Source: CAVSVP01 sp963731125 (GTDB lineage Bacteria; Pseudomonadota; Gammaproteobacteria; Competibacterales; Competibacteraceae). Taken from it: 64,000 nucleotides of DNA. Both the position numbers and the translations under genes were made by a program. The stretch is taken from positions 6,198-70,197 of the forward strand of contig CAVSVP010000001.1 in assembly GCA_963731125.1 (NCBI GenBank). The letters are read 5' to 3'. Within the stretch, counting starts at the first letter, position 1. Each line of letters starts with the position of its first letter. The notes under the pieces were generated by a model. The model was not told where the DNA came from. It worked only from the letters and a program-made list of their open reading frames with translations, and made no database searches. Of the stretch, positions 15,672 to 25,396 are shown one piece after another.

Positions 15672-18004
15672 CGGCGTCTCCCTCTGGGCAGCGGTAAAGG
15701 AAATGGCGGAAGCTCACCCGCTTCCATGCGCTCCTCGATGTAGTCGAGCACATCCTCGGGATTATCGGTATTCAACCGTTCCATCAGCTCCGCAAAAATC
15801 TGCTGTAAATCTTGGGCGGCCTGCGGCGACATAGGTGGCATTCCAGTAGGACCAAAGTCTGGCAGGCCGAGAAACTTCTCGATGTGGGCGGCGGTTTGGT
15901 GATCCTCCGCATCCAACGCTCGGTCCAGTGCCCCTTGAAGTTGTATACGTTCCAGCGCTGTGATTTTTGTCTCTTGGCCTTTGGTTCGCCCGAAGACGTA
16001 ATAGTAAAGAAACTTGGGCCGCTGCCCGCAACGTTTCATCGCGGCCTCGGCGTAAACCTTGAGCAGCAAGTAATGCCGCGCTTTAGAGAGCGCCGCACAA
16101 ACCATCTCCAGCTCTTGTTCGGTAAAGTCCAACGTGGCCGCCGTCTTTAAGGGAACCCGCAAGCGGTCCAAGACCTGGGAAATGTCCTTAACGCCATCAT
16201 CCACGTAGCGGTGAAGCAATTCCGCCAGCGTCAGAATTTCCTGTCGAGTCGGCGGCAGCGGCTTGTCCTGCAGCCGATTATACTGTTTACTCAGCATGCT
16301 TTGAGCGATTTCCAGCCGTCGGCCATCTACCATAAAGCGAAACTCCGCAACCAGCCCGCTACCCAGATACTTCAGGCCCTGGCGCAGCAGGGTCTCGCTC
16401 TCCGGCTCTCGACCATCCAGCTGCGCCAGAAATCCCTGATTCAATGCCACGATGCCGCACTGCTCCTCTTCCCGAACGAACTGTCCAGCCGCGGCGAGTT
16501 CACGGCCGGCTAAATCGTACTTGCCAGCCTTGATCTGCTTGCGAGCATGGGCCAGATGACAGGAAATCAATAAATTTCTGGCATGAGGATTGATCGGGTC
16601 TCGCTCCAGCAGGGTCTGAGCAAACCCAGCCGCCTTTTTAAAGGCGCGGCGCCGGTAAGCCGACAGCCCCGCGGCCAGCAACACCTCGGCATCCTCGGGA
16701 AACTGCCGCACCGCCTTCTCAACCCATTGATCCTGAGCTTTACGATCATCCCGCTGCCGTGCCATGCCGAGCAGTTTCAGGTAGGTTTCCTTGTCCTTGG
16801 GATCCAGCTCCAAGCTTCTAGCCAACTCATCCTGCACGGCCTCGTCCCAAGGATCAGGCCCCATCCATTGCATCTGAAGGTCCGCCATACGGCGCAGGAT
16901 CAGCGCAGCTTTAAGGGCATTGTCGACGCTGTTGCGGGCAGTCACCAAGTGCTCGACGCAGTTTGCCCAGTGTTTTCTGGCAGCATTTAAATCATGACGT
17001 CGTTCTGCAACAAGAGCGTGAATGCGTTCTCGCTCAAAGGATGACAGCGCACCGAATTGCTTCTCGAAAGCGGCTATTCCTTGCGGGTATGCGGGCAACG
17101 ACGTCAGACAAAATCTCTTGACGCGAGCTGTCTCGAACTGGTCGCCGTTGCTGACGGCAAATTTAAACAATGCCTTGACGCCGGCTTTTTGAAGCTGGGG
17201 AAGCTGACCCACCAGCTTAAGCTGTTGCTCGTCCCAACCCTTGAGGACCATGACGAACGCTCGTTCCGCATCGGTTAACCGCGCCATGGCCTCCAGCAAG
17301 GCGCTGCCCTCCAGGGCAACCGTTTTCGCCAGCTGCGCAAACTGTCTAAATGGCGAAGCGGGCGCAAGCTTGTCAAGCTGGGCCGCGCCGGCCTGAGGAT
17401 CAACGGCCAACGCGGCCAGACCCTGCAGGATCAGACGTAGATCGCGGTAAGGAGAACGAAACGGGATGGCTTTTAACTGTTCCTTCATCCCCATCGTATC
17501 GCCTTGACAGTAAGCCGCCATGGCGGCCAGGACGCCTCCCCGTTGTTGCAACAACGGCGAATCCGCCGGCAAAACCTCGGCGACTTCCCCATGACCGCTA
17601 ACCAGCAACCCCCCCAGCAAAGCAGCGAGCCGCTGTCCGTCAGGACTCTGGCGCAGCGTCTCATCGGCTTCGGCAAACAGGCGCGCCCCCCGGAGGAACC
17701 GGCCGGCCTTGAGCAACCAGTCAATATAGCGTGCCAGCTGGCCGCGGTCGCCACAGCTGGCAGCCATGTTTTCCCATAGGACCACGGCCTCCTTGTACAT
17801 GGCCTTGGCGGCCAATTGCTCCGCCCTGCCCTGATAGGCGTTTGCCAGTGCCTCACGCCACGCCGGACGTTCCTCACGTTTGAGCAATTGTTTATAGAGA
17901 TCAATCGCTTCCCGGTAACGTTCAGCCTGAAGATGCGACTCACCCTGGGCAGTGAGAACCTCTATAGGCTGGCGGCTAGCCTGGGATTTGCGTTTTTTGC
18001 CCAT
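15668..18004 (-). CDS. Large TPR-repeat protein of the Hsp70 operon
   Basis: 778 residues. Tetratricopeptide-like helices occur at the N-terminus (AERYREAIDLYKQLLKREERPAWREALANAYQGR, residues 28-60) and again around 370-470 (LELDPKDKETYLKLLGMARQ; LLERDPINPHARNLL). The rest is alpha-helical without recognised domains. No signal peptide. It is the first gene of the operon and overlaps the J-protein gene by 4 nt. TPR scaffolds often bring clients to Hsp70, so a client-selecting role is inferred. Confidence 0.78.
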   Translation of the reverse strand: MGKKRKSQASRQPIEVLTAQGESHLQAERYREAIDLYKQLLKREERPAWREALANAYQGRAEQLAAKAMYKEAVVLWENMAASCGDRGQLARYIDWLLKAGRFLRGARLFAEADETLRQSPDGQRLAALLGGLLVSGHGEVAEVLPADSPLLQQRGGVLAAMAAYCQGDTMGMKEQLKAIPFRSPYRDLRLILQGLAALAVDPQAGAAQLDKLAPASPFRQFAQLAKTVALEGSALLEAMARLTDAERAFVMVLKGWDEQQLKLVGQLPQLQKAGVKALFKFAVSNGDQFETARVKRFCLTSLPAYPQGIAAFEKQFGALSSFERERIHALVAERRHDLNAARKHWANCVEHLVTARNSVDNALKAALILRRMADLQMQWMGPDPWDEAVQDELARSLELDPKDKETYLKLLGMARQRDDRKAQDQWVEKAVRQFPEDAEVLLAAGLSAYRRRAFKKAAGFAQTLLERDPINPHARNLLISCHLAHARKQIKAGKYDLAGRELAAAGQFVREEEQCGIVALNQGFLAQLDGREPESETLLRQGLKYLGSGLVAEFRFMVDGRRLEIAQSMLSKQYNRLQDKPLPPTRQEILTLAELLHRYVDDGVKDISQVLDRLRVPLKTAATLDFTEQELEMVCAALSKARHYLLLKVYAEAAMKRCGQRPKFLYYYVFGRTKGQETKITALERIQLQGALDRALDAEDHQTAAHIEKFLGLPDFGPTGMPPMSPQAAQDLQQIFAELMERLNTDNPEDVLDYIEERMEAGELPPFPLPLPRGRRR

Positions 18005-18391
18005 ATGTCTCCTCTGGGGTAACTTCGCTCAATAACCCGGAGCAGCCAGGCCGGCTATTGCATGGAAGCCAGTTAACCACACCTCAACTCCAAGGGCTTG
18101 GGAGAAGCAAAGTAGCGTAAGTGAATTGGCTGGAGCAACGCGACATATCATTCGACTTTGGCCAATGTCTTCCTCACCTCGACCCTGTCTCACCAGGGGA
18201 GAAGAAGTTAAGCGTTTGAAAAAAAATATTTATCCTCTCTACCCTTGAAGGAGAGAGGGTAAAATGAGGGGGGTTTTAAATACTTGAACAATAAAAAATA
18301 GCTAAAGTTCTGATATCAAATTTTTGGCAGTATAACAGAGGTTGGGTTGCTCAAGAAACCCTGCGTGCCATCTTCTATGTCGGCAGTCACC
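18005..18391. other. Intergenic region with no gene seen
   Basis: No supported ORF. It presumably contains the promoter of the TPR-Hsp70 operon (near 18005-18200) and the 3' end of dsbD. An imperfect inverted stretch with CCTCTCTACCC and GGAGAGAGGGT at about 18233-18261 resembles a decayed intergenic repeat, not a clear terminator. Confidence 0.4.
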
Positions 18392-20530
18392 TCATATCGA
18401 TTCCAGGGCATCGATGACCGTGGTTGGGCTTAACCATTGCGGCAGCATTTGCGGTTCGGCATCCTTTTCCGGTGGATACAGCACATAAAGAGGAACGCCA
18501 TTACGGCCGAAGGTCTCCAGAATACGAGTGATTTCCGGATTATAATTGGTCCAGTCGCCTTTTAACGGCACGATGTTTTTCTCCTTAAACACTCTACGCA
18601 CCGAGGGCATACTCAAAGCGACCCGATCATTGGCGATACAACTGATACACCAGTCTGCCGTCAGATTCAAAAATACCGCTCGCCCTTGCGCCCGCAGCTC
18701 AGCAAGGCGATCCGCGCTATAGGGTTGCCAGAAGCCTTCCTTGGCCACGCTGGTTGACGCATCGGCGTTTGGCGGGCGGGCCTCAAGCAGTGGGGTCGTT
18801 AACACGCCGAAAGCCGCTACGGTCGCGACCACGGCCAGTAGTCCGTTGGCATAGCGCCAGCGGCCTTTGGGCCGCGGCTGCAGATGCCGCAGCCAGACCG
18901 CAAAGACAAGCAGCACCATACCCATCAGCACCGCCGCGACCGCCGTGGCATCCGTTTGCCTGGCCAGTACCCAGAGCAGCCAGACCGCAGTAATATAGAG
19001 AGGAAACGCCATAAACTGCTTAAAAGTGTTCATCCATGGCCCAGGCTTGGGTAAGACATGCCCCACCTGAGGCACAAACGAAACCAACAGAAACGGCAAG
19101 GCCATGCCCAATCCCAGGGACATAAACACCAGTAAGGAATAGAAAGCAGGCTGAGCCATGGCAAAGGCAATTGCGGTGCCCATAAAGGGCGCCGTACAGG
19201 GACTGGCAACCACCGCCGCCAGAGCTCCCGTAAAGAAAGAACCGGTATAGCCGCCGCGGTGCACAAGAGACTCACCGACCCCCATAAAACGCGAGCCAAA
19301 TTCCAGCAGCCCGGAGAAACTCAGCCCGAGAATAAAAAGCACATAGGCCAGTAAGGCGACAAACCACGGCGTTTGTAACTGAAACCCCCAGCCGATGCCG
19401 GCGCCGCTGGCTTTGAGCAAATAGAGAAGACCCGCAACCGCGCAAAAGAACACCATAACCCCTAGCGTATAGGCAATGCCGTGCAACCGTTGGGCGGCAT
19501 GGGAAATATGCACGGCTTCCAGCAAGCCGATAGCCTTTAAAGACAGTACCGGAAATACGCAAGGCATCAGGTTTAGCAATAAACCGCCCAGCATGGCGAA
19601 GATCATCACCTGAAACAGGTTACCGCCGACGGGGGTAGAAGCAGGTACTGCGGCTTGTTCTCCGACCGGACTAAACTGTAATGCCGCATCCGGCATTGCG
19701 CTTACGACATAAGCCACTGTCTTGGTGCCGTTTTTAACAACGACCACCCCGTCCACCTTGTCCGGCGTTTTGCTAAAACGGTCGCTGGTTTGATGTCTGA
19801 CAAAGAACCGTAAGGGTCCCCAGTCCCTCTCCTGAAGCACTGTATTGGAGATCAAATTGGACCGATAGGGGAAAAACAGCACCTCCTCGGCATCGGTGAA
19901 AACCGGCTCATCCGCTTTCACCTCCAGCACCAGGCGATCATCCTCCATGGCAAACAAGGCTTGCCAGCCTTCTGCTTGCACCGGCAGTCGGTCGCGTGCC
20001 GCGGCAAAAACCGGCGCCCACCGGCTGTCCGGTTCGGGAGAAGAGCTTTTGACCGGCAGTTCCAGCGTTAAATCGGCACTGCCCGGGATGCAGACATGGT
20101 AACAGACCAGCCAGGAGACGGTCGCCTTAATGGGCAGTACCGTATCCGTTTTAAGAGTCTCCGCCGGTTGTAGCCGGGTCAGCAGCATGGCTTCGGTTTC
20201 ATAGCCATAACTCATGACCCCTTGAAACTCGAACTGTTCCGGGTAAGGCCACTGAACTTCGCCGGCCGAAAGGGCTTCAGGCAGATGCCATTCAATCTGG
20301 GTCGGCAACCCTGAACCACCGGGATTACGCCAGTAAGTCTTCCAATGCTCCTCCGGCAGCAGACGCACTCCCACCCAAAACGGCTCACCCGGCTGTATCG
20401 ACGTCACCTCGGACACGAGTTCCACGTCGATATGGTCGCTTTGCACCGCAGCCCCATACCCAAGGGCGGGAACCGCATAAAGCAGACAGATAAAGAACTT
20501 GCTTAGCCACTGTTTCGGCATGTGACTCAT
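18392..20530 (-). CDS. dsbD: DsbD/ScsB-type thiol:disulfide interchange protein
   Basis: 712 residues. Order: signal peptide; N-terminal periplasmic domain with a Cys pair in LVCYHVCIPG (about residues 142-146); eight-helix membrane domain with Cys in NLMPCVFPVLSLKA and in ASPCTAPFMG; C-terminal thioredoxin domain with CISC in LTADWCISC. These are the three relay modules that move electrons from cytoplasmic thioredoxin to periplasmic thiols. The length and large N-terminal domain resemble ScsB more than E. coli DsbD (565 aa). Such reductants support cytochrome c maturation and copper proteins, which fits the cytochrome, SCO and MCO genes further along. Confidence 0.87.
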   Translation of the reverse strand: MSHMPKQWLSKFFICLLYAVPALGYGAAVQSDHIDVELVSEVTSIQPGEPFWVGVRLLPEEHWKTYWRNPGGSGLPTQIEWHLPEALSAGEVQWPYPEQFEFQGVMSYGYETEAMLLTRLQPAETLKTDTVLPIKATVSWLVCYHVCIPGSADLTLELPVKSSSPEPDSRWAPVFAAARDRLPVQAEGWQALFAMEDDRLVLEVKADEPVFTDAEEVLFFPYRSNLISNTVLQERDWGPLRFFVRHQTSDRFSKTPDKVDGVVVVKNGTKTVAYVVSAMPDAALQFSPVGEQAAVPASTPVGGNLFQVMIFAMLGGLLLNLMPCVFPVLSLKAIGLLEAVHISHAAQRLHGIAYTLGVMVFFCAVAGLLYLLKASGAGIGWGFQLQTPWFVALLAYVLFILGLSFSGLLEFGSRFMGVGESLVHRGGYTGSFFTGALAAVVASPCTAPFMGTAIAFAMAQPAFYSLLVFMSLGLGMALPFLLVSFVPQVGHVLPKPGPWMNTFKQFMAFPLYITAVWLLWVLARQTDATAVAAVLMGMVLLVFAVWLRHLQPRPKGRWRYANGLLAVVATVAAFGVLTTPLLEARPPNADASTSVAKEGFWQPYSADRLAELRAQGRAVFLNLTADWCISCIANDRVALSMPSVRRVFKEKNIVPLKGDWTNYNPEITRILETFGRNGVPLYVLYPPEKDAEPQMLPQWLSPTTVIDALESI

Positions 20531-20785
20531 ACCTCTTGATGACTGTGGGCTATATAATAAGATTAGTTCACTTTTACCGTTTTGCTAAGAAATCGCCCTC
20601 CATCGGACGCGCAATGCCGCTCTGGTTAAAAATTGGCCGGGTGATGCCGGTACGGAAATGGCTTGCAATTTGCCATACTTTCCGATACGAATAGATAATT
20701 CAAATACGGATTGACTTACCCAGGGCGCTTTGCAAAAAACAGCGGCCAAGCGCTAGATAATAAAAGCGAATAACGACTAACGACA

Positions 20786-21232
20786 TTGGTGGATTTTCGT
20801 ACCAAGTTTCAAGTCACCACACTGTTCTTCTTGCTTCTCTGGTCCCTTAGTCAGGCGATGGAGACGCGAGCGGAGGTGGTTCTTATCGTCAATCCCAGTG
20901 TCGCCATTCGGGAGCTGGCCCCAACCGCTGTACGCGCTATTTTTGGCATACGCCTGCTGACATGGCCCGACGGCGAGCGCATCAGCGTTTTCGTGCTGCC
21001 CGACGACTCGCCGGTGCACGCACAATTTATCAAACAAAAGCTTTCCATTTTTCCCCACCAACTCCGACTGGCATGGAATCGTTTGGAATTTGCCGGCCTA
21101 GGACAGGCGCCGACCACCGTCCTGACGCAAGCGGAAATGCGCGATCGCGTAGCTGCAACCACCGGTGCCATCGGCTATCTCTCCGCAGAGATGGTGGACG
21201 GCAGCGTGCGGGTGGTAAAAATCCTCCAATAA
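20786..21232 (+). CDS. Small PstS-like periplasmic phosphate-binding-family protein
   Basis: 148 residues from GTG 20786. An N-terminal hydrophobic helix serves as signal peptide. The mature part matches the compact PBP-like family seen as 'phosphate ABC transporter substrate-binding protein': VVLIVNPSVAIRELAP, AIFGIRLLTWPDG, and TTGAIGYLSAE near the C-terminus. At half the length of PstS it is a single-lobe variant whose ligand is uncertain. It ends 3 nt before the HARP gene, so they could be co-transcribed although no functional link is obvious. Confidence 0.7.
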   Translation: MVDFRTKFQVTTLFFLLLWSLSQAMETRAEVVLIVNPSVAIRELAPTAVRAIFGIRLLTWPDGERISVFVLPDDSPVHAQFIKQKLSIFPHQLRLAWNRLEFAGLGQAPTTVLTQAEMRDRVAATTGAIGYLSAEMVDGSVRVVKILQ

Positions 21233-21235
21233 CCC

Positions 21236-21826
21236 ATGGAAACCTTTATTCTCGACACCAGTATCTTCACCAATCCCCACGTGTTCAAGCAATTCGGGGA
21301 AAATTTCGAGGGCGCCGTCAAAGTTTTCACCGCATTGGCCTTCCGCTCTCGGGCGGAGTTTTATATGCCTACCGCGGTCTATGAGGAATTGCATAAGATG
21401 CGCGAGCTGGGCGAACTGGAGGCGGATTTCGAACGGGTCGTAAAGATTCGTTCGCCCCGCCGCCTGCACCTGTCCATTCCCAGCGAACTGCTCTATGAGT
21501 TTATCGAAGAAGTGCGCATGCGCATTGACCGGGGTCTGAAAATCGCCGAGGAGTGGACCCGACGGGCCAGGTCCGAGGCGGAAAACAATATGGGCATTTA
21601 TATTACCAAACTCAGGGAGCGCTACCGCGAAGCCATGCGCCGGGGGATTATCGACAGCAAGGAAGACGCCGATCTCTTTCTGCTGGCCTACGAGTTGAAC
21701 GGCACCCTGGTATCGGCCGATGAGGGTTTAAAGAAATGGGCTGACCGGGCCGGCATTAAACGCATCAATGCCCTTAATCTGAGGAAAATCTTGGAGGGGT
21801 TAATCGAACACAATCCCCCCGCTTAG
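21236..21826 (+). CDS. HARP-type RNA-free RNase P / RNA ligase partner (PIN domain)
   Basis: 196 residues. PIN-fold nuclease of the family annotated either as 'RNA ligase partner' (UPF0278) or as HARP, the protein-only RNase P first characterised in Aquifex. Acidic metal-binding residues sit at expected places: Asp7 (FILDTSIF), Asp140, Asp144, Asp146 (IIDSKEDADLF) and Asp162 (VSADEGLKKWAD). The central Arg-rich helical insertion (about 95-135) is the region HARPs use for oligomerisation. Predicted reaction: endonucleolytic 5' maturation of pre-tRNA. Its 3' end overlaps the convergent RNA ligase gene by 27 nt. Family assignment is strong; whether it is the cell's main RNase P cannot be told from here. 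Confidence 0.85.
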   Translation: METFILDTSIFTNPHVFKQFGENFEGAVKVFTALAFRSRAEFYMPTAVYEELHKMRELGELEADFERVVKIRSPRRLHLSIPSELLYEFIEEVRMRIDRGLKIAEEWTRRARSEAENNMGIYITKLRERYREAMRRGIIDSKEDADLFLLAYELNGTLVSADEGLKKWADRAGIKRINALNLRKILEGLIEHNPPA

Positions 21827-22906
21827 CAAGTGCTGAAGCAGGCCCGTCGTTCTCGGCAATACCTTTTCAAACTCCAAAATAGCAAACCCACCCTCCTCGC
21901 TTAGCCGGCGCTGGCGCACCTGACCCTTGCCCAGCAGACGCCGCAGGGAGCACATCATTAACTCGGCGTTGGCACGCTGCCGGAACCGGCAGCGGTAACG
22001 GCGAAACACCTTATGTTGCTTGCGGCACTGGCGGATGGCATCCAGAGTACCGGCAATCAAGGATTCGCCCAATTCCTGATAGAGCTCCGGCGTCGGCGCA
22101 ATATCGTGTTCCTCCATAAAAAGCACCAGCCGCAGGATGCGGTGCATAAAATATTCCGCCGGCAATTGCTGGATACCCCGCTCGCTTACCTGAATATCGC
22201 GAACGTTGATCCGGCCGGTGACGTATTTAACGCGCTTATCTTGGGCTGAGTCTGCCTTCATTACGATGCCTTCGCGGCCCTCGCCGTCGAGTTGTAGCAT
22301 CAAGTCGCGCAGGGCCTTTACGTCGCAGGTCTGGTATTTGCCAAACAGAGCGACACTGGGCAGACCATAGGTCTCCAGCAACTGCTGTTTCTCCTGATGG
22401 GGTAGAAACCCGGGCTGACTTTGGTGCATTATGTCGAAAACGTAGAACTGCACGTCTTCACCGATAAAGGGAGGACTGCCTTCGTTATAGGGATTTTCCG
22501 GCCCCGCCACCTCGGCGCATAACACCAGATCGGGCTGCGCTTCGAAAAACGCAGTATTAATAAAATCGCTGACCCGGTCCGTGGTAAACGGACAGATATA
22601 ACCGCGCCGGGTCAGGGCCAGGATCTCGTCGTGATGGCGAAAAATGCGTACATTATAGCCGTCGATTTTTTCCTCGACCCAGAAGGGTTGCTCAAACTGG
22701 GCTGCGATCCCGGTATCGAGCTGGAGAATACGGCCAACCTTGGGATAGCCCCAGATTACGGTATCGTCCAACACCACAGTGCCTTCGAGCAGGGATTTAA
22801 ACTTACGACTAAACCGCAGGTATTGCCAATCGCCGATGCGGGTTGGCTGCATGCGATGGCGTTCCCGGGCATGGGCAATCAGTTGCTGTAATCTGCCTGG
22901 CTCCAC
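21800..22906 (-). CDS. ATP-dependent RNA ligase, archaeal Pab1020/Rnl3 type
   Basis: 368 residues. Nucleotidyltransferase motif I is EEKIDGYNVRI (adenylated Lys near residue 97). Later motifs include CAEVAGPENPY (motif IIIa-like), GREGIVMKAD (motif IV) and RVKYVTG (motif V). The C-terminal 130 residues are helical and basic, matching the dimerisation region of this family. It joins RNA 5'-phosphate and 3'-OH ends, including intramolecular circularisation in archaeal members. The pairing with the convergent PIN gene is the reason that family was named RNA ligase partner. Confidence 0.87.
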   Translation of the reverse strand: MEPGRLQQLIAHARERHRMQPTRIGDWQYLRFSRKFKSLLEGTVVLDDTVIWGYPKVGRILQLDTGIAAQFEQPFWVEEKIDGYNVRIFRHHDEILALTRRGYICPFTTDRVSDFINTAFFEAQPDLVLCAEVAGPENPYNEGSPPFIGEDVQFYVFDIMHQSQPGFLPHQEKQQLLETYGLPSVALFGKYQTCDVKALRDLMLQLDGEGREGIVMKADSAQDKRVKYVTGRINVRDIQVSERGIQQLPAEYFMHRILRLVLFMEEHDIAPTPELYQELGESLIAGTLDAIRQCRKQHKVFRRYRCRFRQRANAELMMCSLRRLLGKGQVRQRRLSEEGGFAILEFEKVLPRTTGLLQHLLSGGIVFD

Positions 22907-22970
22907 GGTGAGTTAAAGTCCATTGTTTATAGCGCATAAGATAATCCAACCAGCGACAGATACCTGTATG

Positions 22971-24659
22971 TCAAGGCACAATCCAGTCGCTCACTGCATA
23001 TACTCCGTCTGTTGCCTCTTCATCGACTTTCACAATATAACTGCCCTTCGAGGCAAAGCGCTGGTCGGGGCCAAGGGACACATGGGGATAAACGGAGCTC
23101 GTCGATGCATTGTCGACCAGATGTTCAATGCGTTCGGCAAAATATTCCCTGGAAAAATTATCAAGCAAATGCCGTAGCGCCCGCGAGGTCAGGGTGACGG
23201 CAAAGTAGGCGTTGGCCTGCACGCGTGGCTGCCCGAATGGAATCTGCTTGGACCGTAACCAGGCTTTTATCGGGAAAAGGTGCCGCTGCCGTGCCGTTGG
23301 CAAGTCAAAAGGATAAACAAGATAAATCTTATTCTTAAGCGCTTCCGGAAACGGCGGCGGCGACACGGTTAACAGGTTGCCAGAGAGATAGATAATAGGA
23401 ATCGGCGTCGAGGCGAGGTCAAGCCCCTTGGCCAGTTCGGTCAGATCGGGATCTGCTAGCCAGAGCACCACGGTCGCCGGTTTTGTCTGCTGCAATAAGT
23501 CTTTCCAGGCGGCGGCGGTGAGTGGCGCGTTATCCGGGATGCGCCGCTCCTGCAGGTGGTCCACGCCGTAGCGCTGAAGCGCTGCACGAAAGGCATTTGC
23601 GGGTACTAGGCTGTGTTCCACCTCTCGAAATACCTGCAAGATAGGCTTGACATCGGGCGCGCTTTGGACTAGATGTAAACGCTTGGCAAGCACCTCCGCC
23701 TCAAGGGTTAATCCTTTGGAAAAATAAAAAGTATAAAAATCTTGCTCTGTAACGACCGGCAGATCGGTATTGGGAAATAGGCAGGGTATCTCGTAGTTCT
23801 CGCAGAACTCGTGGATCGGTCGCCAGGTGCCGGCGCCAAGTCCGCTGAGTACGGCAAACACCGGTTGTTGGCGGTAATAAGTTTCGAGCTGAGCAGGCCA
23901 GGTATGCGCAGGACCGGTTAAGTCCCAGACATGAAGCTCCCACTTTCGATACGCTTCGTACTTAACATCTTTGTACCAGGGTGCGTGTTTGGCTCTGCGC
24001 GTCTCATGGCGCGTTTCGGCATTTTTGCTTTGCAGGTAGGTTTCCAGAACAGCCAGCATGGCGGCGCGCTGTTCGGGGTCGGCCCCTTCCGTGATAACCG
24101 TTGCAAAATGAATTGTGGTATCCGTGACGCCGGGCGATGGAGCGGATGATAACGACTTCAGATACGTGGTGAGTAATGTCAATTCTTCGTCGCTGAGGGA
24201 GTAACGTGGCATTAAGGTATCGAGAGTTCGGCCGGCCGGATCAATACCGTCACGGATCGCTCTCGCCAACGTCTCATCGGTATAGGCAGGTCTTGTTCCC
24301 GGCCCTTCGCTGCGCGAGGCATACATTTGTTTGCGAAATATCTCACGCGGTCGGTAAAGGATATCGCCGCTGATGGGCGGAACGAAGACCTGGCCCTCAC
24401 TGGAACTCAACCCGCTACGGCGATGACACCCAATGCAGGCGACCTGGGTGCCTTGCAAGGGAATATCGTGCTGCACCACAGCCCGCATCGGTTGGCCCGA
24501 AGGCAGCCGTCCCTGCCGATACATTTGCTTGCCCAGTTCGACTTGGTGCTCATCCGAAAGCGACGGCGCAGTGTCCGGCGCCGACTGTGGTTCCGCCGCA
24601 ACTCCGGCGACACAGAAGACTACCGCAAAGACTTTACTGAGATGCTGCGTCGTCGCCAT
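22971..24659 (-). CDS. Cytochrome c fused to type I periplasmic-binding domain (left copy)
   Basis: 562 residues. A signal peptide (to about residue 22) is followed by a mono-haem cytochrome c domain: CIGCH near residue 75 with an axial Met candidate in MPRYSLSDEEL. From about residue 180 to the end lies a domain like type I (branched-chain amino-acid/urea type) binding proteins (TIHFATVITEGADPEQRA; PVFAVLSGLGAGTWRPIHEFCE; PTPIPIIYLSGNLLT-like region). This points to a periplasmic redox or sensor protein with ligand-gated haem. A paralogue with the same architecture is at 44426-46170. The gene follows two SCO genes on the same strand. Confidence 0.82.
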   Translation of the reverse strand: MATTQHLSKVFAVVFCVAGVAAEPQSAPDTAPSLSDEHQVELGKQMYRQGRLPSGQPMRAVVQHDIPLQGTQVACIGCHRRSGLSSSEGQVFVPPISGDILYRPREIFRKQMYASRSEGPGTRPAYTDETLARAIRDGIDPAGRTLDTLMPRYSLSDEELTLLTTYLKSLSSAPSPGVTDTTIHFATVITEGADPEQRAAMLAVLETYLQSKNAETRHETRRAKHAPWYKDVKYEAYRKWELHVWDLTGPAHTWPAQLETYYRQQPVFAVLSGLGAGTWRPIHEFCENYEIPCLFPNTDLPVVTEQDFYTFYFSKGLTLEAEVLAKRLHLVQSAPDVKPILQVFREVEHSLVPANAFRAALQRYGVDHLQERRIPDNAPLTAAAWKDLLQQTKPATVVLWLADPDLTELAKGLDLASTPIPIIYLSGNLLTVSPPPFPEALKNKIYLVYPFDLPTARQRHLFPIKAWLRSKQIPFGQPRVQANAYFAVTLTSRALRHLLDNFSREYFAERIEHLVDNASTSSVYPHVSLGPDQRFASKGSYIVKVDEEATDGVYAVSDWIVP

Positions 24660-24688
24660 GCCTGTTACGTCCGGTGATTGTGGATAAT

Positions 24689-25396
24689 TTATCTGGCCGT
24701 TATCCGGTGATACTCGTCCAACAGGTCCGCCGCACTCGCGAAGCCTTCGAGACGGACCCAGGTTGTCTCCGACGAAGCGCGCAGAAAGGTCAGGGGGGCA
24801 TGATTCATTTTATTGCCCCGGTACGAGTCGAACGCCTTCTGTACGGTGACGATGTCGTCAGGACTGCCGGTCAGAAACTGCCACTGCGGTTTTGCCCGAT
24901 ACCTTGCGGCGTACTCACGCAACCTCGTAAGAGTATCGTATTCCGGATCGATGGTGATCGACACCATCTGCGGTTTGACCCGTTCGGTGACCAGCGCCTC
25001 CTGGGTCTGGGAAAAGGTCGCGCTCAACACGGGGCAGATGGCGGTGCACGAAGTAAAGATAAAGTTTAATAACACCGGCCCATCGGTAGCGAGGGTCGAT
25101 GCCAGCGACACTTTCTGTCCTTGGGTGTTAACGAGCGTTACATCGGGAATGGCATAAAGGTGTTCCGAGCGCACGTATCCGGCATTCTCACTGGGAGCGT
25201 GATGAGCATGATGAGCATGCTGGTGGTGCGCATGCGGGTCAGCGTCGGTGCTCTGTGGGTAAAGTTCCTCTGCGGCTGACCAACCCGGCAGGGTAAGCGC
25301 TACGAATCCTCCGCAGAGCAGTGCAGCGGCGATATGAAACTTGACACGGTTGGTGCTCATTGACAGCAACATCTTCTTTCTCCAGGGGATATTCAT
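24689..25396 (-). CDS. SCO1/SenC-family copper chaperone with His-rich linker
   Basis: 235 residues. N-terminal signal peptide or anchor, then a His-rich stretch (PHAHHQHAHHAHHAP, residues about 53-67) likely to bind copper. The thioredoxin-fold SCO domain follows, with CTAIC (CxxxC) and the distal ligand His in NKMNHAPLTFL. SCO proteins deliver copper to CuA or similar centres, or act as thiol reductants. Its start overlaps the upstream SCO stop (ATGA), and the cytochrome c/PBP gene lies 30 nt downstream, so they form one operon. Closely similar to the SCO at 46260-46928. Confidence 0.85.
   Translation of the reverse strand: MNIPWRKKMLLSMSTNRVKFHIAAALLCGGFVALTLPGWSAAEELYPQSTDADPHAHHQHAHHAHHAPSENAGYVRSEHLYAIPDVTLVNTQGQKVSLASTLATDGPVLLNFIFTSCTAICPVLSATFSQTQEALVTERVKPQMVSITIDPEYDTLTRLREYAARYRAKPQWQFLTGSPDDIVTVQKAFDSYRGNKMNHAPLTFLRASSETTWVRLEGFASAADLLDEYHRITAR

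Noticed and set aside
18233..18261. Terminator between dsbD and the Hsp70 operon
   Set aside because: The complementary stretches pair poorly and the orientation does not follow either gene's 3' end.
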